Assembly (NCBI GenBank): GCA_036937835.1
Contig: CM072864.1
Span: forward strand, 18,086,001 to 18,150,000
Length of the DNA: 64,000 bases
Direction: 5' to 3'
Source: Pampus argenteus
Lineage: Eukaryota > Chordata > Actinopteri > Scombriformes > Stromateidae
The notes under the pieces are model-generated. The model saw nothing but the letters and a program-made list of their open reading frames with translations. It was not told the DNA's origin and ran no database searches. Below are positions 37,001 through 52,000 of the stretch, piece after piece (within the stretch, counting starts at the first letter, position 1; each line of letters starts with the position of its first letter). The position numbers and the translations under genes were made by a program.

Positions 37001-40000
37001 AGTGTAGAGCTGCAACGGTTAAGTTACTTTTTTTCAGAGAAAAGTCTAAATGCTCTGATTCCTGCTTCTGAAACGTGAATATTTTCTGGTTTCTTTACTC
37101 TTCTATGAAAGTAAACTGAATATCTTTCGGCTGTGGACAAAATAATTTGAGGACATCAACTTGGGCTCTGGGAAAGAGTGATCAAGAGAAATTTAAAAAT
37201 TTTCTGGACCAAACAATTGAATAATTGAGGAAATAATCGACAGATTAATCACTAATGAAAAAAATCATTAGTTGCAGCACTAATACAACGACTCCCATGT
37301 CTGTACACTAAATATGAAGCTATAGCGAGGAGACGGTTATACCTTAACTTAGCATGATGACAGGAAACAGAGGGACACAGCTAGCTGGGCCAAAGGTAAA
37401 AAAAAAAAAAATCTTTTGTTGATATAATATAATAATATAATAATTTAATGTATAACCTGATAATATGTGAGCTCTAAAGGTTAGCCAGGCTAGCTGATTC
37501 CCTTTATTTCAAGTCTTTATGCTAAGCTAAGCTAACTGTCTTCTGAGTATGAGTTATGTATGAATCTTCATGAGTCATGTATGAGTCATCTCACTTCCAG
37601 TCATTGTAACTAGCTGCCTCATCAAAAGGTAATGAAAAAAATCCAACAATGATAAGCACATTTTGACAAAATGTCAATCTTCTTTAAAACACTGTTGAAT
37701 TCTCACAGAGCACCGATAGAAAAAAAAACACTTTCTGACGACAACATTTTAACCAAAGAACATCTCAGAGAACTGAAACCACAGTAAAGCTACAACACAG
37801 CAAGCATGCAGTGAAACGTGCATAGCAACAAGCAGCAGCGCTGGCATGTATGTGACCTACCAGTATGAACGTTGGGGTCTCCAGAGGTTAGGAGGAAGCA
37901 GGTGGCCTCTTTCTTAGTCTTGTCTCGACCTCGCGAGCACCGCAGGGACCACTTTTCACTGGGGGACAGCGGCTGGGTCAGGCTGCAGCCTTCCTCCTCT
38001 GAAAGGGCCACATTTGCATCCCCGTTCTGTTTGGAGTCTGACAGGAAGACAAAAAGACACAGCAACGTAAATGCCAAAGCTTTTACTGAGCCTCCCCTGC
38101 GGGCCCAGACAAAGTCAGAGGTATACGGCATGAAATCGGTATTTTTCTGTGATGAAATCCAATTTAACCGAGATGTTATCAGGAGTAATTCGATCCCGGT
38201 GTGTTACTGTCTTTATGACTGAGCGCGGTTCATCTGTCAGGCAAATTGACAAGCCTCAGGAAATATGTATAAGACTAGTAATGCAATAGCTGTTTATGTT
38301 ACCATTAGGCTCGATCACAACCACTCGAATAATTATTATGTGTGTCCTAAAAGGATGAATGATCAAATTAAACAAAATAATCTTTCTAAATTTAAAGAAA
38401 CTAATGAATAATTACAATAAACATTAGTGTCAGTTCACCCAAATTAAAGGGAAAGCATTTTATCGCTCACCTACAGTGTTATATAGCCATGCAGATCATT
38501 TTGATTTTGTGATTTAAATCGTATTTTGATGAATTTATTAGATATTAATCTTCGGTGAACTGACTCTTATATAATATTGAATGGCAGCCTGACCTGAGCG
38601 GTTCCTGCTGACACTCTCCTCAGCAGCCAGCGGACATGTGTCACTCTGAGTGCTGTCTCTGTGTGAGTTTGTATCCGACTTCCCAAACGAAGCCGAGTCA
38701 GTCGGAGCATCTGGGTTCGGGTTGTGCTTCTTCTTCTTCTTCGGCAGCTTCTGTTTGGCCATAGCCAGCGAGTAGTACATCCCAAAGTTATTGACGATGA
38801 CAGGCACTGGCATGGCGATGGTCAGGACCCCAGCCAGCGCACACAGTGCTCCCACCATCATGCCCAGCCATGTCTGTGGGTACATGTCTCCGTAACCTAG
38901 TGTTGTCATGGTGACCACTGCCCACCAGAAGCTGATGGGGATGTTCTTGAAGTGTGTGTGGTTAGAGCCTGTGGGGTCGTTTGGATTGGCCCCGATGCGC
39001 TCAGCGTAGTATATCATGGTGGCAAAGATGAGAACACCCAGTGCCAAGAAGATGATGAGCAGGAGGAACTCATTGACGCTGGCCTTCAGCGTGTGTCCCA
39101 GCACGCGCAGGCCTACAAAGTGTCGCGTTAGCTTGAAGATCCGGAGGATCCGGACAAACCGCACCACACGGAGGAAACCCAGTACATCACTGGCAGCTTT
39201 GGATGACAGGCTGCTCAGGCCCATTTCCAGGTAAAACGGTAGAATGGCCACAAAGTCAATGATGTTGAGCGAGCTCTTGATGAAGGCCATCTTGTCTGGG
39301 CAGCAGACGATACGCACCAGGAATTCAAATGTGAACCAGACCACACAGACGCCCTCCACCAGGATGAGGATGGGTTTGGTCACCATCTCCGTCCTCTGGA
39401 CGTTTCGTGTGTCATTACCGATGACAACCTGCTCGGTTCGGTTCTGCAGTTCATTGAAGGCTTCATGGGTTTCCAGGCAGAAGGTCGTAATGGACACCAG
39501 GATGAAAAAGAGGGAGGCAAGTGCCACTCCCTGGATGGGACAGATCAAACAATTAATCATCACAGTCTTCACACAATTAATAAGCAATCAACATTGTTGT
39601 TTTGTGCAAAAGTATTTGACTCCATCAGGTGTGCCATTTCAATCGTATATACAATTTATATCATAAGATATTTCATCAACAAACTTAATAGTGTCAAAAT
39701 ACCAGAAATAAAAAGTGTCATTCAAGTCTGTGAAGCAGCATATTTTGAGGGATTCTTTTCTGGCGGAGGCAGTGAATGTCAGGTGATTGACAGTGAGCGA
39801 ACACTGAAATAATGAACACTGAAATGAGACCACTCAAGTCAGGAACAAAGAAATATGATAAGACACAATATTTGACAACATCAAAGGAAGGATGTATGTT
39901 TTTGTGATGGATATTTGTCTGTGAAGTTAGTACAAGAATGAATGGCAGCAAAAAGCTTCATCTGAAAGGGAGAAAATAAGTCCTGAAATCTCCAACTATG

Positions 40001-43000
40001 CCTACTGTGTGCAGGAATAATACTAACGAGAAGCACAACCGAGACCACTGTGACAAACCTTAAAAGATGAGCAGTGTGGCCCCAGTGGGAGAGAAAAATA
40101 TAAACCCTAAATCTCCGTTAACTGAACTTTTGGTCACTTGGGGGCAGTGGAAACAAGTCATGAACACAACACTGACATAGCATCACTTTTTACGTTGATA
40201 CGTTGGAGTTCTTTACACACCCAGTACTTACGAAGCAACATTATCATTCATTTAAACCTGGTGAATCTAAGTCCAATATTCACTGTCTTTTAACCGCTGC
40301 GCCTCCTCGTGACATCGCATTGCCTGCCAGGAAATAATTCATTGTTGTGATTGTCCACTACCTTTGTTTTTGAAGATTAGTGACTGAACATTTGTTATAT
40401 ATATATATATATATATATATGCTCATTGTCCACATGAGAGCTGGGACAATGTTCTCAGAGCAAACAAACCAATTACTCCCATGAACTGAACACAAAGACT
40501 CAATCATGCTGAGAGAAAAAGTGATTCCATTAACACGGGCCTTGTCAGTCACAGACAGCAGGGGGTGCTCGCACAGCACCAACACTGTGTGAACTGTCTC
40601 TTAAATATATCAGAGAGAGAATAGCCTCATTTTGTCCCCCATAAAGCAGGTTATTCTGGTAACAACACGTAGCATTAGGGCTCTCCAACCAGAGTGTTAC
40701 CATGAGGGGAAGAGAAGGAAGCTAAAAGACGAGCAGAGCCTGCTGGCGCTGAACAGCAAACGAGGAACAATGAGCTGCTGAGTCATGAAACGCTCGCAGT
40801 CTCAGTCAGTTGAACGTCTCTTCTGCTGTCACTGTTCTCCAACACAAAATCACTTAAAACATTATATAAACAATATAATACAAAAAGTTCTGGCTTACAA
40901 ATGCAAACAAAACAGGGAGTGAGTCAAACTAATTTTACAATTCACGGGAAGCAAATGGAACAATTTGGCTGCCATTCACCAGATCCTGCACAATGGTCAT
41001 GTCTGTCTCTGTTTGTCTTTACATTGTGTGCTAACTGTCTTTATTGTTTACTTAAGGCTGGATAAATTGTAATGCCTCTCCAACCTTTCTGATCTTCCAG
41101 CTGGATAAATATGTACCTGCGTCTTGCATGCATTTAACCATTTTCTGATGAGAAAAGAAACAAATAAAGCATGAAATATCCAGTGGGGAACACTATTTCA
41201 AACAAAATAAATAAGAATTGCACAGTTTAAGGAGAGGAAAGAAAAGGACATATTGCACGTGGATATATGCATGTCTGTTCATATCCCTGTTGTGTGCCCA
41301 CATAATGTGCAGCTTTTCACTATGACAGCCTTTCTCAGCGTTGTCCCTGCAGAGCTCTATGGCGTTCCAATGATCCCCCGAGAAGACGAGGACTGAGGGA
41401 GAAGCCTTCACTCTGCCCCAGGAGGAGCTCCAAGTTCCCCTGCATGGACACGGTTTCCCTAAACATCACCGAAGTTAACTGTGTACAGTATGTGTGCGTG
41501 ACACAGAGGCACGAGGTGCTTCACAACAAGCCAGACAGCATAGAAACTAAACACAATCTAATAGAAACTTAAGGACACGGTTTGATTAGTGATTAATTTA
41601 GCACGTCACAGAGGCTGTAGATGATTGTAACCTTATAAAAAGGCATTCAATTATCACGTGCGTCAACAAAAACAAAGATTTTTTTCCGACAGGAAATGCA
41701 ACTGCTTGTCAATAATCAGTTTTCATGCATGTATTTACTGAAAATTATGAGTAATGATTTACATCAAAAAATGCACTCACAGTTTTTTTACACATATAAA
41801 CACACACACATTTCTATTGAAATTGATTTCATATTGGAAAGCTGTCCAGATAGATATAAAGCAAGTGCCAGATAATTAAGTCAATTAATTAAAAAGACCT
41901 GGACAACTATAACGGTGGAGCCCAGTGTACATCAGAAGAACTGTAAAAGAAGGACCCTGCACAGAAACAGATTACCTGTCAGATATTTACTCAATGAATA
42001 ACAAAAGGTATTGAAAATTCTGATACCGGTGCTAATACGACTGATGACACAAAAGTGTGTTTGATATCTTCCTCAGCTGAAAACAAACCACCTTGCCCAC
42101 TGGAGTCCTTGTTACTGCTAGCTCTGTGACATCCTGGTGCCACGAGCCACTTCCTTTCACCTGCCAGCAATGCCCTACACAGACAATTGGAGTTGCCACA
42201 ACTCAAACTGTTGTACAAAAATCAGACAAGCATTTGGTGCCAGGTTGCAGAACAATTTTTATATAGCTTTTGATCAGGCCTACAAACAGTCAAGTTTATA
42301 CTGTCCCGAATATCTCTGGTCTGACAACAAACCAGCAGCAACCAAATTAAAAAGTGTAAATCCTGCTGCTGTTCTTATATACAGTATGTCTGTAGATGCT
42401 CTGAAGAGGTTTGCGTGTTTGTCTCTCTGGCAGTTTGTTTGTGACTCTTTAGCAGACCTCCTTCATGCGTGTCCAGAAATCTCGCAGCATTTAAAAGATG
42501 TCTCTATTGTTTATTAAAAGCCTGACACACAGGGAGACCACAATATCACGTTTACAGCTCAGGAAACTTTAAACATGGCCACTGTGTTGGAGTGATTGCT
42601 ATAATGTCTCTTTGTTGCCACAGAGCGTTTCCAGTGTCGGTCTGCTGAGGCCGGTGTTTATTTTCCATTTCCTGGGTATGTAAATGTTACCACTCAAATC
42701 CTGCTGAGGGATAGCTGATACCAACAGTATATAATATCATATATACACATTATGTATATCATTCATTTATTATTTGTATACTTATTTGTATATTTTGCAT
42801 TCCCTTCAGTCTGTTTCTTGTGTGATGAAGTTTTTTTTATTGTGCATCAATAAAGTTATATTTTCGGGTTTTTTTTTAAAAGGTAGTTGTAAATCACTTG
42901 TGTATTTCCATTTTTATGCTGCTTCACTACATGTCAAATGCAAATATTTCACTTTTTTTATTTTCACTTTTACTACATTCCCGACATAATATGTTATTTA

Positions 43001-46000
43001 TTTATTTATGGGTAACGGACACAAAACAAAACCCAGTGGATAACATGGTAAAGTGAAAAAATCAGTCCCGAGATGTTTTAACATTAAAAAAAAAAAGCCA
43101 AAAGACATTAAACATAAAACTAAACAATAAAATCCACAAACACATCACGACAATTTAAATTACAAAATAATAACAACTGTCTCAAAATACCTGAGTACAA
43201 GGACAATTTGCTTAAGTAAAAATGTAATATTATAATTCTGGCACCTAAATCCATAAATAAGTCATAACTTTACTTTTTGTTTTTAACAACTGGATGCCTT
43301 CAACAACATGGCATAAAACAAATAATATAGTAGTAATAAGTAATAATCTAATTTAATTTCCGTTTACTGCTTCATCCCTTCACTATGAATCACCTAAGCA
43401 ACATTTTTACATATGTTCACTAATACCAGTAACAGAAAATCACGTGATTTGTCCTCTTAAATTATGCTGTGGAGTTTCTGGCCTCTAGTAGTGCTATGGA
43501 GCGGTTTTTATTTTATTTTATTTTTATGAATGGGTCATTTTTGTGTATCGACAAGCAAGTATGGTGGGTGACGTGATACACAGTCGTGCCAATGGTAGCT
43601 ACAGGTGGCTGTGATGCACCAAGAAACATGAAGGAAGGGAAGAAGTTGGATGTGGACATTAAGCATTTTAATATTGCTTTTTTTTTTTTAAAAAACACAC
43701 CATAATTTTGACAATATAAACTTCATCTTGAATTGTGTAACTGTAGCAGCCGAGCATGGTGTGGACATTACGAATTAATTTCTTCACATTAACTGCTCCG
43801 CTCCCAGGTTACACCAAACATCTATTATAAAAACCAGATCTATTTTCATGACTCCCCTTAAATATTTTGGTCTGAGGCTGTATTTTTAGCAGCACACATG
43901 CTACTGAATGATCATAGGAATATTACAGGAAAACGACCGGCAGCAGTGTGTCTCTACACGTTACTACCCGTCCCTTTGATCATGAAGGTGACACGACTAT
44001 ACGTAAAAGGTATATATAGGCTATAATATAGTATATAACCGAGTATTTATAGTGTATAGTTTAGATAATATTATAGATCCAAGAAAAACTGACGGAATGG
44101 TGGGACTGAAAGAAAAAGGCGCAAGTACAAATGCTACTTCATCACCATGGAGAGCATGGATTTATCAATACAGAGCACAGTTAGGCTACTGATATTTCAG
44201 AACCATGGTCAGGGCCAGAGATTCTAACTTACACAAACCTCAGTCAGATAAAGGATCAATGAGTCAAGTAGACTAGACTAACATATTCAACTAAACAACC
44301 CCTGTGTCCCTTGATGTAGAGGCAGGATGGCAGGTTAACAAGGTGGATGCCTACTGCACACAGTGGATTTTGGTGGGTTTGGTGGCAGAATGTTTCCATG
44401 TTGGCAAGATGCATTTATGACTTTACTGATAAAACAAATACCTACAGCAGTAAAGTAGTGAGGTCTTTTAGGATAGGAAATGCCAAACATTGGTGCCAGA
44501 AAACACCATCAATCCAAGGTCATCAGGTGTTAATGTAGACAAAGCCGAGGTTCCCCCTGAGGGCACAGGCAACCAGTCCCAGCTGGCAAAATCCGGGTGG
44601 GAGGGATCGAGGCAGGACGTGCAATGGGCAGCAGGCTGTGCGTCAGTGTGCAGCAGCTGTGGAGACCCATCACAGCCATCACCTCCAGCTGTTCAGCATC
44701 ACGCCCTGTTTTCTAACACGGACACACTATACGCAACACCACAATGAGCTCAGAGGCTGCTGATGTTTTCTTAGAAATCATGTCACACTGAGTCATGTCT
44801 GTGAGTCAGTACACCTGAGGATGGAGGAGGCTTAATGTCCACTGACTCCATAGACTGTCAGCTGTGCTTCTCCAGGGAGTCTTTCACTATATTTCATGGA
44901 AGACGGAGACATCAGCAAAAAAAGTGGTCCAAGATGAATCAAGACAAAATGTTCGAGACAGTTCTAACTTTTAACTTGCGACTGGGCGACATCAAGTTAT
45001 TTACTTCCTCACTGATCAGTGCACACTGACAGGACTATGGCAAATCTAAAAAAACACCTCGTACAACATGAAAGACCAGAGCATAAAACCTCCCCAGTGA
45101 GGAGGAGAATAGAGAGAGAGGTAAAATGAGCCCGTCCTGTCCTTCAGAGCAGGACAGGCTGCTACATTATTATGTGTATTTCATAATCCCCAGGCAACAC
45201 CTGTTGCAAAGATGGTGCCTTTAAATGTCACATCACTCTCCAACAAGTCCTTCATTTTAAATGACTTTATTTTAACCCATAAATTAGATTTTGTCTTTCT
45301 CACTAAAACTGGGTACATTTTCTGTCCATGTAACCAACCTGCTCCAGATTTTATACATTTAATTGATTCTTTTAATTTTACACAGTTAGTCACAGGTCCT
45401 ACTTATGTACATGGTCAAACTCTTGACCTTATTTTAATTTTTAGCATTCCAGTCCCCAATGTCCAGATAAACAGTGTCTGATCATTGGCTCATTATGTTG
45501 TTGCTCCGCTCCCAGACTCCTAAAAACATGTCTGCCAGGAAACTATTCCAGGTCTGTTCTCAGATGCCTTCTCCTCTGCTCTCATTAGACCGCCCCCTGA
45601 TGATCTGGGCACAGAAGAACTGGTCTCTGTATTTAATTGCACTTGCACCATATTCCTGAGTGCCTCTTACAAAGTCAGAAATCAAAGCTCAGGCTTGGTT
45701 TAACTACATAACTTGTTTGGTTAGGGAGGAATGCAGGAGTGCAGGGCGTAAATGGAAAAAAGATAAAGTGTCTTACTGGCATCTGAAATACTGTCTGGCT
45801 AAATACCAAGTGTGCCAAAGCAGAGAGAACCAAATATGCTTCTGACATCATCTTTAAACATGCCCATTGACCCAAAGTTTTATTTAACACAACCCTGCAG
45901 TCACAAATTGTCATGAAGCAACACCTGATACCTGCGAATATTTCCTAACATAAACCATCCTTTCTACAATCTGTTGAGTCATCAACTTTGAACTGATTAC

Positions 46001-49000
46001 TCTCCTTTTTCACACATCATATCTCACATATGAATGTCCTTTAGATATTATTCTCTCATGCCTACTTGAGGAAGTGTTGGACGCTGTTGGACATAGTATT
46101 TTATCAATATTTAATTGAATAGTGTCAATAATTCATAGGTCTCTAGTCAATGGATATGTCCAGGATTACTTTAAACATGTTGTCTTTCATTCAAAAAACC
46201 TAACTTAACTAACTCTAAGATCATCCTGTTCACAAATTTATAATATTGAATGAATTATCTCGAAGATTTCATTTTTACCCCAAATTCTTAAAAAAGTAGT
46301 TTTCTCTCAACTCATCTCCTTCTTGGACAATTTCAGTCTGGCTTTAGGACACTCCACAGCATCCTAAAACATAGCATAGAGACTAGTGAGGGTGATAAAT
46401 GATTTGTTTATCATTGTTTTATTCCTGTTGGTTAAAAAGATTTGGAGACTTTGATTCACCTCAACTACTGTGATTCTCTCTAAGTAGGAATGAGTCAGTC
46501 AGCTTTATATCACCTGTAGCTGGTTCAAAATGCAGCAGTGAGACTCCTGAACTTTTGAACTTGACTGAATGAAAAGTAGAAACATGCAACATCAGCTTTC
46601 TGTGAACACCAGACTAATTCATGTCACAGCATCGACTGGGAAGAGGTCAAAGGTCATCAACTGGGAGTCAGTAGACGGCGAGACAAAGATCAACGACATC
46701 ACATCAGCTGAAAACTATCCTTTAACAGTCAACAGCCACCTGTTGTCACGTGAACAAGGCTCCATACTGAGGATGACAACTGAGCCATCTCCATGACAAC
46801 TGAGCAGACTCGGTGAGATGTGATTGAAAAACTCTTGGGGGGAGAAAAACATCAACTGGAGAGGTTACAGTCTGGCGGTTTGTCTCAAAACAGAGTACGG
46901 GCTATAAGGTCGAGCCAGAAATCTCAGCCTGTAAAAAATAATATTTGGATTATCAGTATTTATCATCTATCAAACTTCTTCAGGCACAGTAAAAACACAG
47001 ATCCAGATGGATTGAGTTAAAATAGGGGAGCTTTTTGTTATCCCACTCCCTCTGGAATTTAAACACTTTCTGCATTTAAGATGACAAAAACACAATTCAA
47101 TCTGCTTGGCCAAACTTCTCCACCAAGTTTTTCACTATTGTTAGTTCAGTAGAGTAAAACTTTTTTTAACACAACAGCTTTTTTTAAGGGTAAAATCACA
47201 CTGATAAATCTCAGTTAAATTACAGTTCAAACAATACTTATAATTTCCCTTTGATTTAGGTGGATTTAATGACATGTTCACTAATGTGTAGTTGATTTTG
47301 TTTTTGAATTGAAGTTTGGAGAGTCTGCAGTACTTCATGATGAACCCGCTGATCTTGTAGCAATAGACAGCCAATCTATTTTCAGCAAACAGCTTAGAAG
47401 CGAGCAGAATAAACAACCAACATAATCACACAGGATTACACCCTCGTTTCGCTGAAAATTCAGTGTTACAAAAGTCTCCTTAACAAGGCGGTGTTGCTTT
47501 GAAGGTGTGGGAAAAAATCAAATCTCGCATTCCACTCACAAAACAGCAGAGGAAGTCAGTCCTGTGAAAGCCAAGGCCAGAGGAATAAGAGTTTCAGCTC
47601 ATATCATATAATATATAATATAATAAATAATATCAATAAGTATTAATTAAAAGATATTGATCAAAATGTTCTTTTTAGTGTTACTTTTGTGTTTTTAAGC
47701 TCAGACTTCCCAGACAGAAATTAGGGCTTGATGACGATGTGGTGGCACAATATGCAATATTTCAGGTTAATACATTGACATGATTCTCTAATGTCAATAT
47801 TCAGCCTTTTAACAGGCTTCGACTTTTTACTGAATATTAATATTTCACAATATTTCATAAATGATAATAAGTGATGAAATTCTGTAATCTGAAAGTGCTA
47901 AAAAACTATATGTTATATATCTAAATAAATTATTGGAAATATTGGAAATGTACATTTAGATATCAGACTTAAAGTACCGCACATCAGTCCATCCCTTGTT
48001 CTCAAAAACAAAAACAAAATTGATTTTTTGCCCTAAGTGGGAGAAAATACGTTACGTCTTTTCTGTGGGAGAGACAGTTTTACTCACAGCTGATAACAAG
48101 TTACCGCAGCAGCGATTAATAACAGGCAGCAGGGCTGGGATTTAATGAAACGCTGCATTAGGGAAGATTACAAAGTTATGTGCGCTGAACTTAATGTTTG
48201 TCATATGTAATGAAACAGATTACAAAGGCTGGAGTACGATTAATGCCACAAAGCTCTCCAAGTGCTCATACTGGAATATTACATTTTAATTATTGCATGA
48301 TCTAGCATCTTTCACTCTTGTCCTGATGAAGGCCAGTTTGGCTGAAACGCGTAGACACGCTTTTAATACATTAGCCATGTATCAATAAAAGGCATTTTAA
48401 GTAATCTTACCCTCACGAGTGCCCCAGTTTTCTGTTTGCAATAATTTATGGATCTCCCTGACTGAAGAGCACCTGAGGGATACACTTTTTGCAATACCCA
48501 AGCAGCACTCCATTCACTGCGTTCCGGCCTGATGATCTAGCATCGTTGGCATTACTATTGGAGCAATGATACAGTGTGGGTTTTTTTGTAGTTTTGCCAC
48601 TGTATTAAAAAAAATGGGGTTAAAAGTGAAACAATCACTACGGAGGTTAATGTTCAGACCTTCAGTTTTAGGAGTGTTTGAGAGTATTCATATCCATAGT
48701 TGGTAAACAGGGTAGAAATTGTAGCAATTTATAATACTTAACACCATATATTATGATAATAATTACTTTGATTACTGACTCATCTCCACATTATTTATCC
48801 ATGAGTCATCCTGTAAAATGACAGATATTAGGAGTGAAAAAAAAGCAACAAATTGTCATCTTTGAGAAACTAGAACTAGAAAATGTTTTGTATTTTTACT
48901 AGCAGGGTGATCATGTATATGTGCATGTGTATGTTGCATGTTAACTAAACACCAACCAGTGAGTGGTACCATCGACAGCACAGAGTTTTCATGTGCTGAG

Positions 49001-52000
49001 TTTCACAGAGCCACACCTCCAGTCTTGGTTGATACTGGATGGAGGATGTGGCTTAAATGATTAGCTTCCCTCCGGCTTTAAAGAATAACATTACCTGAGA
49101 CGAGCTCAGAGGCTCTTTGAAATGAAACGGCCATAAAGGTAACGCGAGTCCCTTTAAAATGCACTCTGCATGCTTTCAGAACGCACACAGAGCAAACATA
49201 TATGTACTGTACATGAATCAGATGGAAAGGAAAAAGGACAAAGAAATGTATGACTGGGTCAATATGTACTCAGCTCATTCTCATCCCTAATTCCAGAAAG
49301 ATACACATCCAACCTCCTGTCTTTAACACTTCTCAAATGATAAATCAATTGATTTGACAAATATTCAGTTGTGAGAGACAGACATGATTAACTGGCAGGC
49401 TCGGCGTGGGTCATCTTCAGATGGCACCAACGCAGCGGCAGCTGTGACTCAGTGATGTCGGCTGTTCTACAGTGACAGCCTGCAAGTGCCACCTGGACAA
49501 GAAGCTAAAATAAACGCTGTGTGTACTGTGACTGGCATGCAATATGAACGTTATACTTTCTCTGAATAGACCATTCAATTTCACAAACAGGCAGAGACAA
49601 AATAGTGTGAGCATCAGCTTCTTTCTTTCTGGGTTCAATGTATTTTTTTGGACTACTAATGAAAGCTCCCGGCCTTTTGCCTAACAACTCCTGCTGTAGT
49701 GACACATGATACTTGCTTTCATGCTTCTTCACAAAGCACTCAACTGCTTTTGTTGCAAAGCCATTAGGCATACTTTCAAACGCTCATAGCTGACTGATAT
49801 ACCCCGTGGGGGTAATGACAGAAAATTGATATTAAATTTATAACACTGCAACATTTATCTGAATATGAGCGTATCTTAAACTCGATAAGTTAGAATAAAA
49901 ATAAATGTAAAATTCTTTAGCGGTGATAGTGATGTTGATTCAAAAATACGAGGAAATCCACTGAAACTCTGAATACTGCAAGATTAGGAAACATGCAATT
50001 GTGTGTATTCAAGCGTGTAACAAATAGTTATAATTTTCTTTTACATATATATGTATTTAGATCTCCTTTTCTCTTAATATGTGGTCTGATTTACTGTACA
50101 TGGACGCACACTCCTGCAGCCTTTCAAACACTTGTGCTTTGAGGACATTCAAGTGCAAACCATGAACAGGACGTGTGGGAACACTTCAGCAGCACAACAT
50201 CTTTGTGATGAAACAGCAGAGTCCCCATTTACAGCATTTTGGTACTATATCATAACTTATATTTAACAGAAAATATCAGGTCTCGAAATGCATTGTAAGA
50301 AAATGAGGAAATGATTCACCTGTGGAGTTCAACAAATTGATGTAAACAAATGTGTTGAGTGACAAATTACATGCTGAGCTGACTGCAAATATACTCTGTG
50401 GCCAAAAGTATATGGAAACCCAAACACCTCCCAATAAAAGCAATAATATTCTGCTATAACAGACTCCACTTCTCTGGGTAAACTTTCCACAAGATTTGGG
50501 AACCTGGCTGCAGGGAACACCAACTGTGAACCAGGCCTGGTTCACAGTTGGTGTTCCAGTTCATCCCGAAGATGTTGGGTTGGATGGAGGTCGGGGTTCT
50601 GTGCAGACCAGTCACGTTCTTTAACACCAAGGTAAGCTGGGAAAATAATTTCTTTATGGACCTCACTTTGGTCTCTTTAGCTGCAACTAACGATTATTTA
50701 CTAATTTTTAAAAGTGAAAATTGCCAATCACTATCACCCAAAGCCTAAGATTCAAACTAAAATATTTTGTTCTGTCCCGACTAACAGCCCACAACCAAAA
50801 ATATTCATGATATTCAAAGATAAGAATGATAGAAGACTAAAAAAATATCAGAGGATATTCAAATTTAATAACTTTTTTCTTTAAAAATGACTCAAAATGA
50901 TTTATCAAAATAGTTGTCGATTAAGTTTCTGTCGATTGACTTATTCATTAATCAACCAAACATTGCAGCTCTAAGCAGCTTTAGATCAAAATTACACAAA
51001 CATACTGTAAATGTGAACAGAGGCGTCCACATTGGTCCTATAGTTTAATGGTCTTAAACAGCTCCTCATAATGTGACTGTGCATTAACTTGTTTTTACAG
51101 GGCAAATGTAAGCAATGGTTTGTTCAGTGTTGCTTGTTCATGTTCAGTTGATTTCAGTTGTTCACTTATTCCAGATCAGTAGTTACACTCATCTGCCATT
51201 TGTGTTTTTAATTGACTGCATCTTACAATCACAAATAGAAAGCCACTGAGTACATTTCACTCAATATTCAATGTTTCAGTTTTAACTAAGTCAAAGAAAT
51301 GACCACACAGTCATAAGTTGCACTAGTGTTTGTACGACTATCCTTTCACACTGTTGTTTTAAAAGCGCACAAGTTAAAGTGATATAAAGGATGTTCACCG
51401 TGCTTCAAATTCAACCCCTGGTTAGTGCCTGGGCAACTATGTCTGTTCCTAAAAATGCAGTCAATGAAACAGATACCAACTTTGGTCAGAAATCAGACGT
51501 GTCCTAAAGATGCATTATTTCCACACAAAGAAGCATGTAAGTGATGGGGGACAAAACCCACAGTCCTTGTTTTGATCAAATATATTTTCTTACTTCAAGT
51601 AAACTTTAAAATTGTCTTTGCACAGGAGGAGACTTCATCACATACAATGAAAGCACATTATAGAGGGATCTTTTAATGGTCACCTGACTGTTGTTTGGAG
51701 ACAGACTTTAGAAATTGTGAATCTGTCCTTTAACGTGAATTTCAAAGTAACAGCTTGTGGGTATCAAAGGTGTCAGGAAACAAACAATGACTCCAGTAGG
51801 AGTATTGAACTGAAATCTGGACACCAGTAATCTGCACTGGACAGAACTCACTCAGAGTATCACTTATATGAATGATCTTAAACAAAGTAAATAGACACTG
51901 AATGGAGTTGCAGACTCTTCAGAAATCGTCTGGTATAGTTTATAGAAATCCACATTATGAGGAGAAAATAATAAAAACTCTCATTAGTTCTGTCACTCTC

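Noticed and set aside
38538..38593. Extension of kcnc4 exon 2 to its own stop
   Set aside because: The extension does not match the family, whereas a donor at 38593 joins in phase to the SKQNGDAN exon. An alternative short tail by intron retention remains possible but unsupported.
39016..39666. Frames on the + strand opposite kcnc4 exon 2
   Set aside because: They are antisense shadows; the - strand codes the channel with all motifs intact.
50276..50748. Frames across 50.3-50.75 kb on both strands
   Set aside because: They fall inside a dispersed repeat and its palindrome and have no conserved domain.
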